A DNA stretch of 64,000 bases from Pseudoalteromonas sp. R3 (GTDB taxonomy: Bacteria; Pseudomonadota; Gammaproteobacteria; Enterobacterales; Alteromonadaceae): the NCBI RefSeq assembly GCF_004014715.1, contig NZ_CP034835.1:2790001-2854000 (forward strand), in the 5' to 3' direction. How positions within the stretch are numbered: the stretch's first letter is position 1; every line of letters begins with the position of its first letter. A program made the translations under genes and the position numbers. Shown in pieces: positions 63,769 through 64,000 of this stretch. Under the pieces are notes generated by a model, which was not told the origin of the DNA, searched no databases, and was given only the letters and a program-made list of their open reading frames with translations.

Positions 63769-63985
63769 TTACACACTCCACTTGTATAAAAAATGGTTCT
63801 GACTGTTGATTATGCTGAAATACCATATCTTGACTGTCTAAATAGCGCATTACATCTCGCAGGTCTTGTTCTTTCGTGTAAAAAAATCGCACGGCATCTG
63901 CCTTAAGCTTCGCCTGTTTAAGCTGCCACTTGAACTGAACAAAAAGCTGCGGACACCGCAAAGGGCGTAAATCATATTCTATCAC
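63761..63985 (-). CDS. TusA/SirA-like sulfur carrier family protein
   Basis: A 74-residue protein starting at a GTG and having the TusA fold pattern: DLRPLRCPQLFVQFKWQLKQAK with the sulfur-carrying cysteine (Cys10) in RCPQL, where the canonical motif is CPxP. The last helix-strand part is QSEPFFIQVECVND. The frame is open to the window edge (64000), so the true start could lie upstream. It overlaps the PerM-like gene and sits near a cysteine-desulfurase/rhodanese fusion gene, which fits a sulfur-relay role; this link is inferred. Confidence 0.75.
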   Translation of the reverse strand: MIEYDLRPLRCPQLFVQFKWQLKQAKLKADAVRFFYTKEQDLRDVMRYLDSQDMVFQHNQQSEPFFIQVECVND

Positions 63986-64000
63986 TCTGCTAGGGCCTTT

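Overview
The window looks like chromosomal DNA of a marine gammaproteobacterium of the order Alteromonadales, most likely Pseudoalteromonas or a close relative. This is inferred from protein similarity as I recognise it, gene order (uvrY-uvrC-pgsA-tRNA Gly/Cys/Leu; rlmE-ftsH-folP-glmM-tpiA-secG-tRNA-Leu), moderate GC content and short intergenic repeats bounded by ATACCAAT-type ends. No phage, plasmid or CRISPR region is seen.

Layout. 0-5.5 kb: the edge of a minus-strand gene, a small CxxC membrane protein, a GNAT acetyltransferase and a very long SNF2-family helicase. 5.8-8.2 kb: feoAB ferrous iron uptake behind a probable Fur box. 8.2-10.2 kb: two small membrane proteins and an acetoacetate-decarboxylase-family protein with a signal peptide. 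10.4-14.5 kb (minus): an AttEFGH-like ABC operon whose ATPase and permease are each broken by a single-base frameshift. 14.6-23.2 kb (plus): a second, divergent ABC export operon (HlyD-type adaptor, MacB-type ATPase, two FtsX permeases) followed by its own NtrC-type regulator, a histidine kinase and a lipoprotein. A good -24/-12 (sigma-54) promoter and a cluster of TGTCCG repeats lie in the divergent gap, suggesting that the regulator controls its own operon. 23.2-24.3 kb: seven tRNA genes (3 Gly, 2 Cys, 2 Leu) with three identical-length tRNA-Gly half-copies, then pgsA, uvrC and uvrY. 27.7-36.1 kb: transporters, a DUF5916 outer-membrane-type protein, cysK, a periplasmic solute-binding protein, a MATE pump and an AraC-GyrI regulator. 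36.1-41.2 kb: queE/queC, a PspB-like protein, a RimK-like ligase and helD. 41.3-48.4 kb: a repeat element, two tRNA-Leu(GAG), secG, tpiA, glmM, folP, another repeat element, ftsH, rlmE and yhbY. 48.4-54.4 kb: a serine hydrolase, a lipoprotein, an RstAB-like two-component pair (regulator frameshifted) and a sodium-coupled transporter. 54.5-60.2 kb: pgl-zwf, pgi (frameshifted) and a divergent LacI-type regulator with two LacI-type operators beside pgi. 60.3-64 kb: a cysteine desulfurase / degenerate metallo-beta-lactamase / rhodanese fusion protein, a PerM-type membrane protein and a TusA-like protein.

Caution on sequence quality: four protein genes (an ABC ATPase, its permease, an OmpR-type regulator and pgi) and one tRNA-Leu each appear to lack exactly one base, in at least four cases within a short homopolymer. 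Broken pgi next to intact pgl-zwf is hard to accept biologically, so uncorrected homopolymer deletions in the assembly are the simplest reading. The most interesting candidates for real biology are the sigma-54/NtrC self-controlled exporter operon, the sulfur-trafficking fusion protein, and the tRNA-Gly half-gene array.
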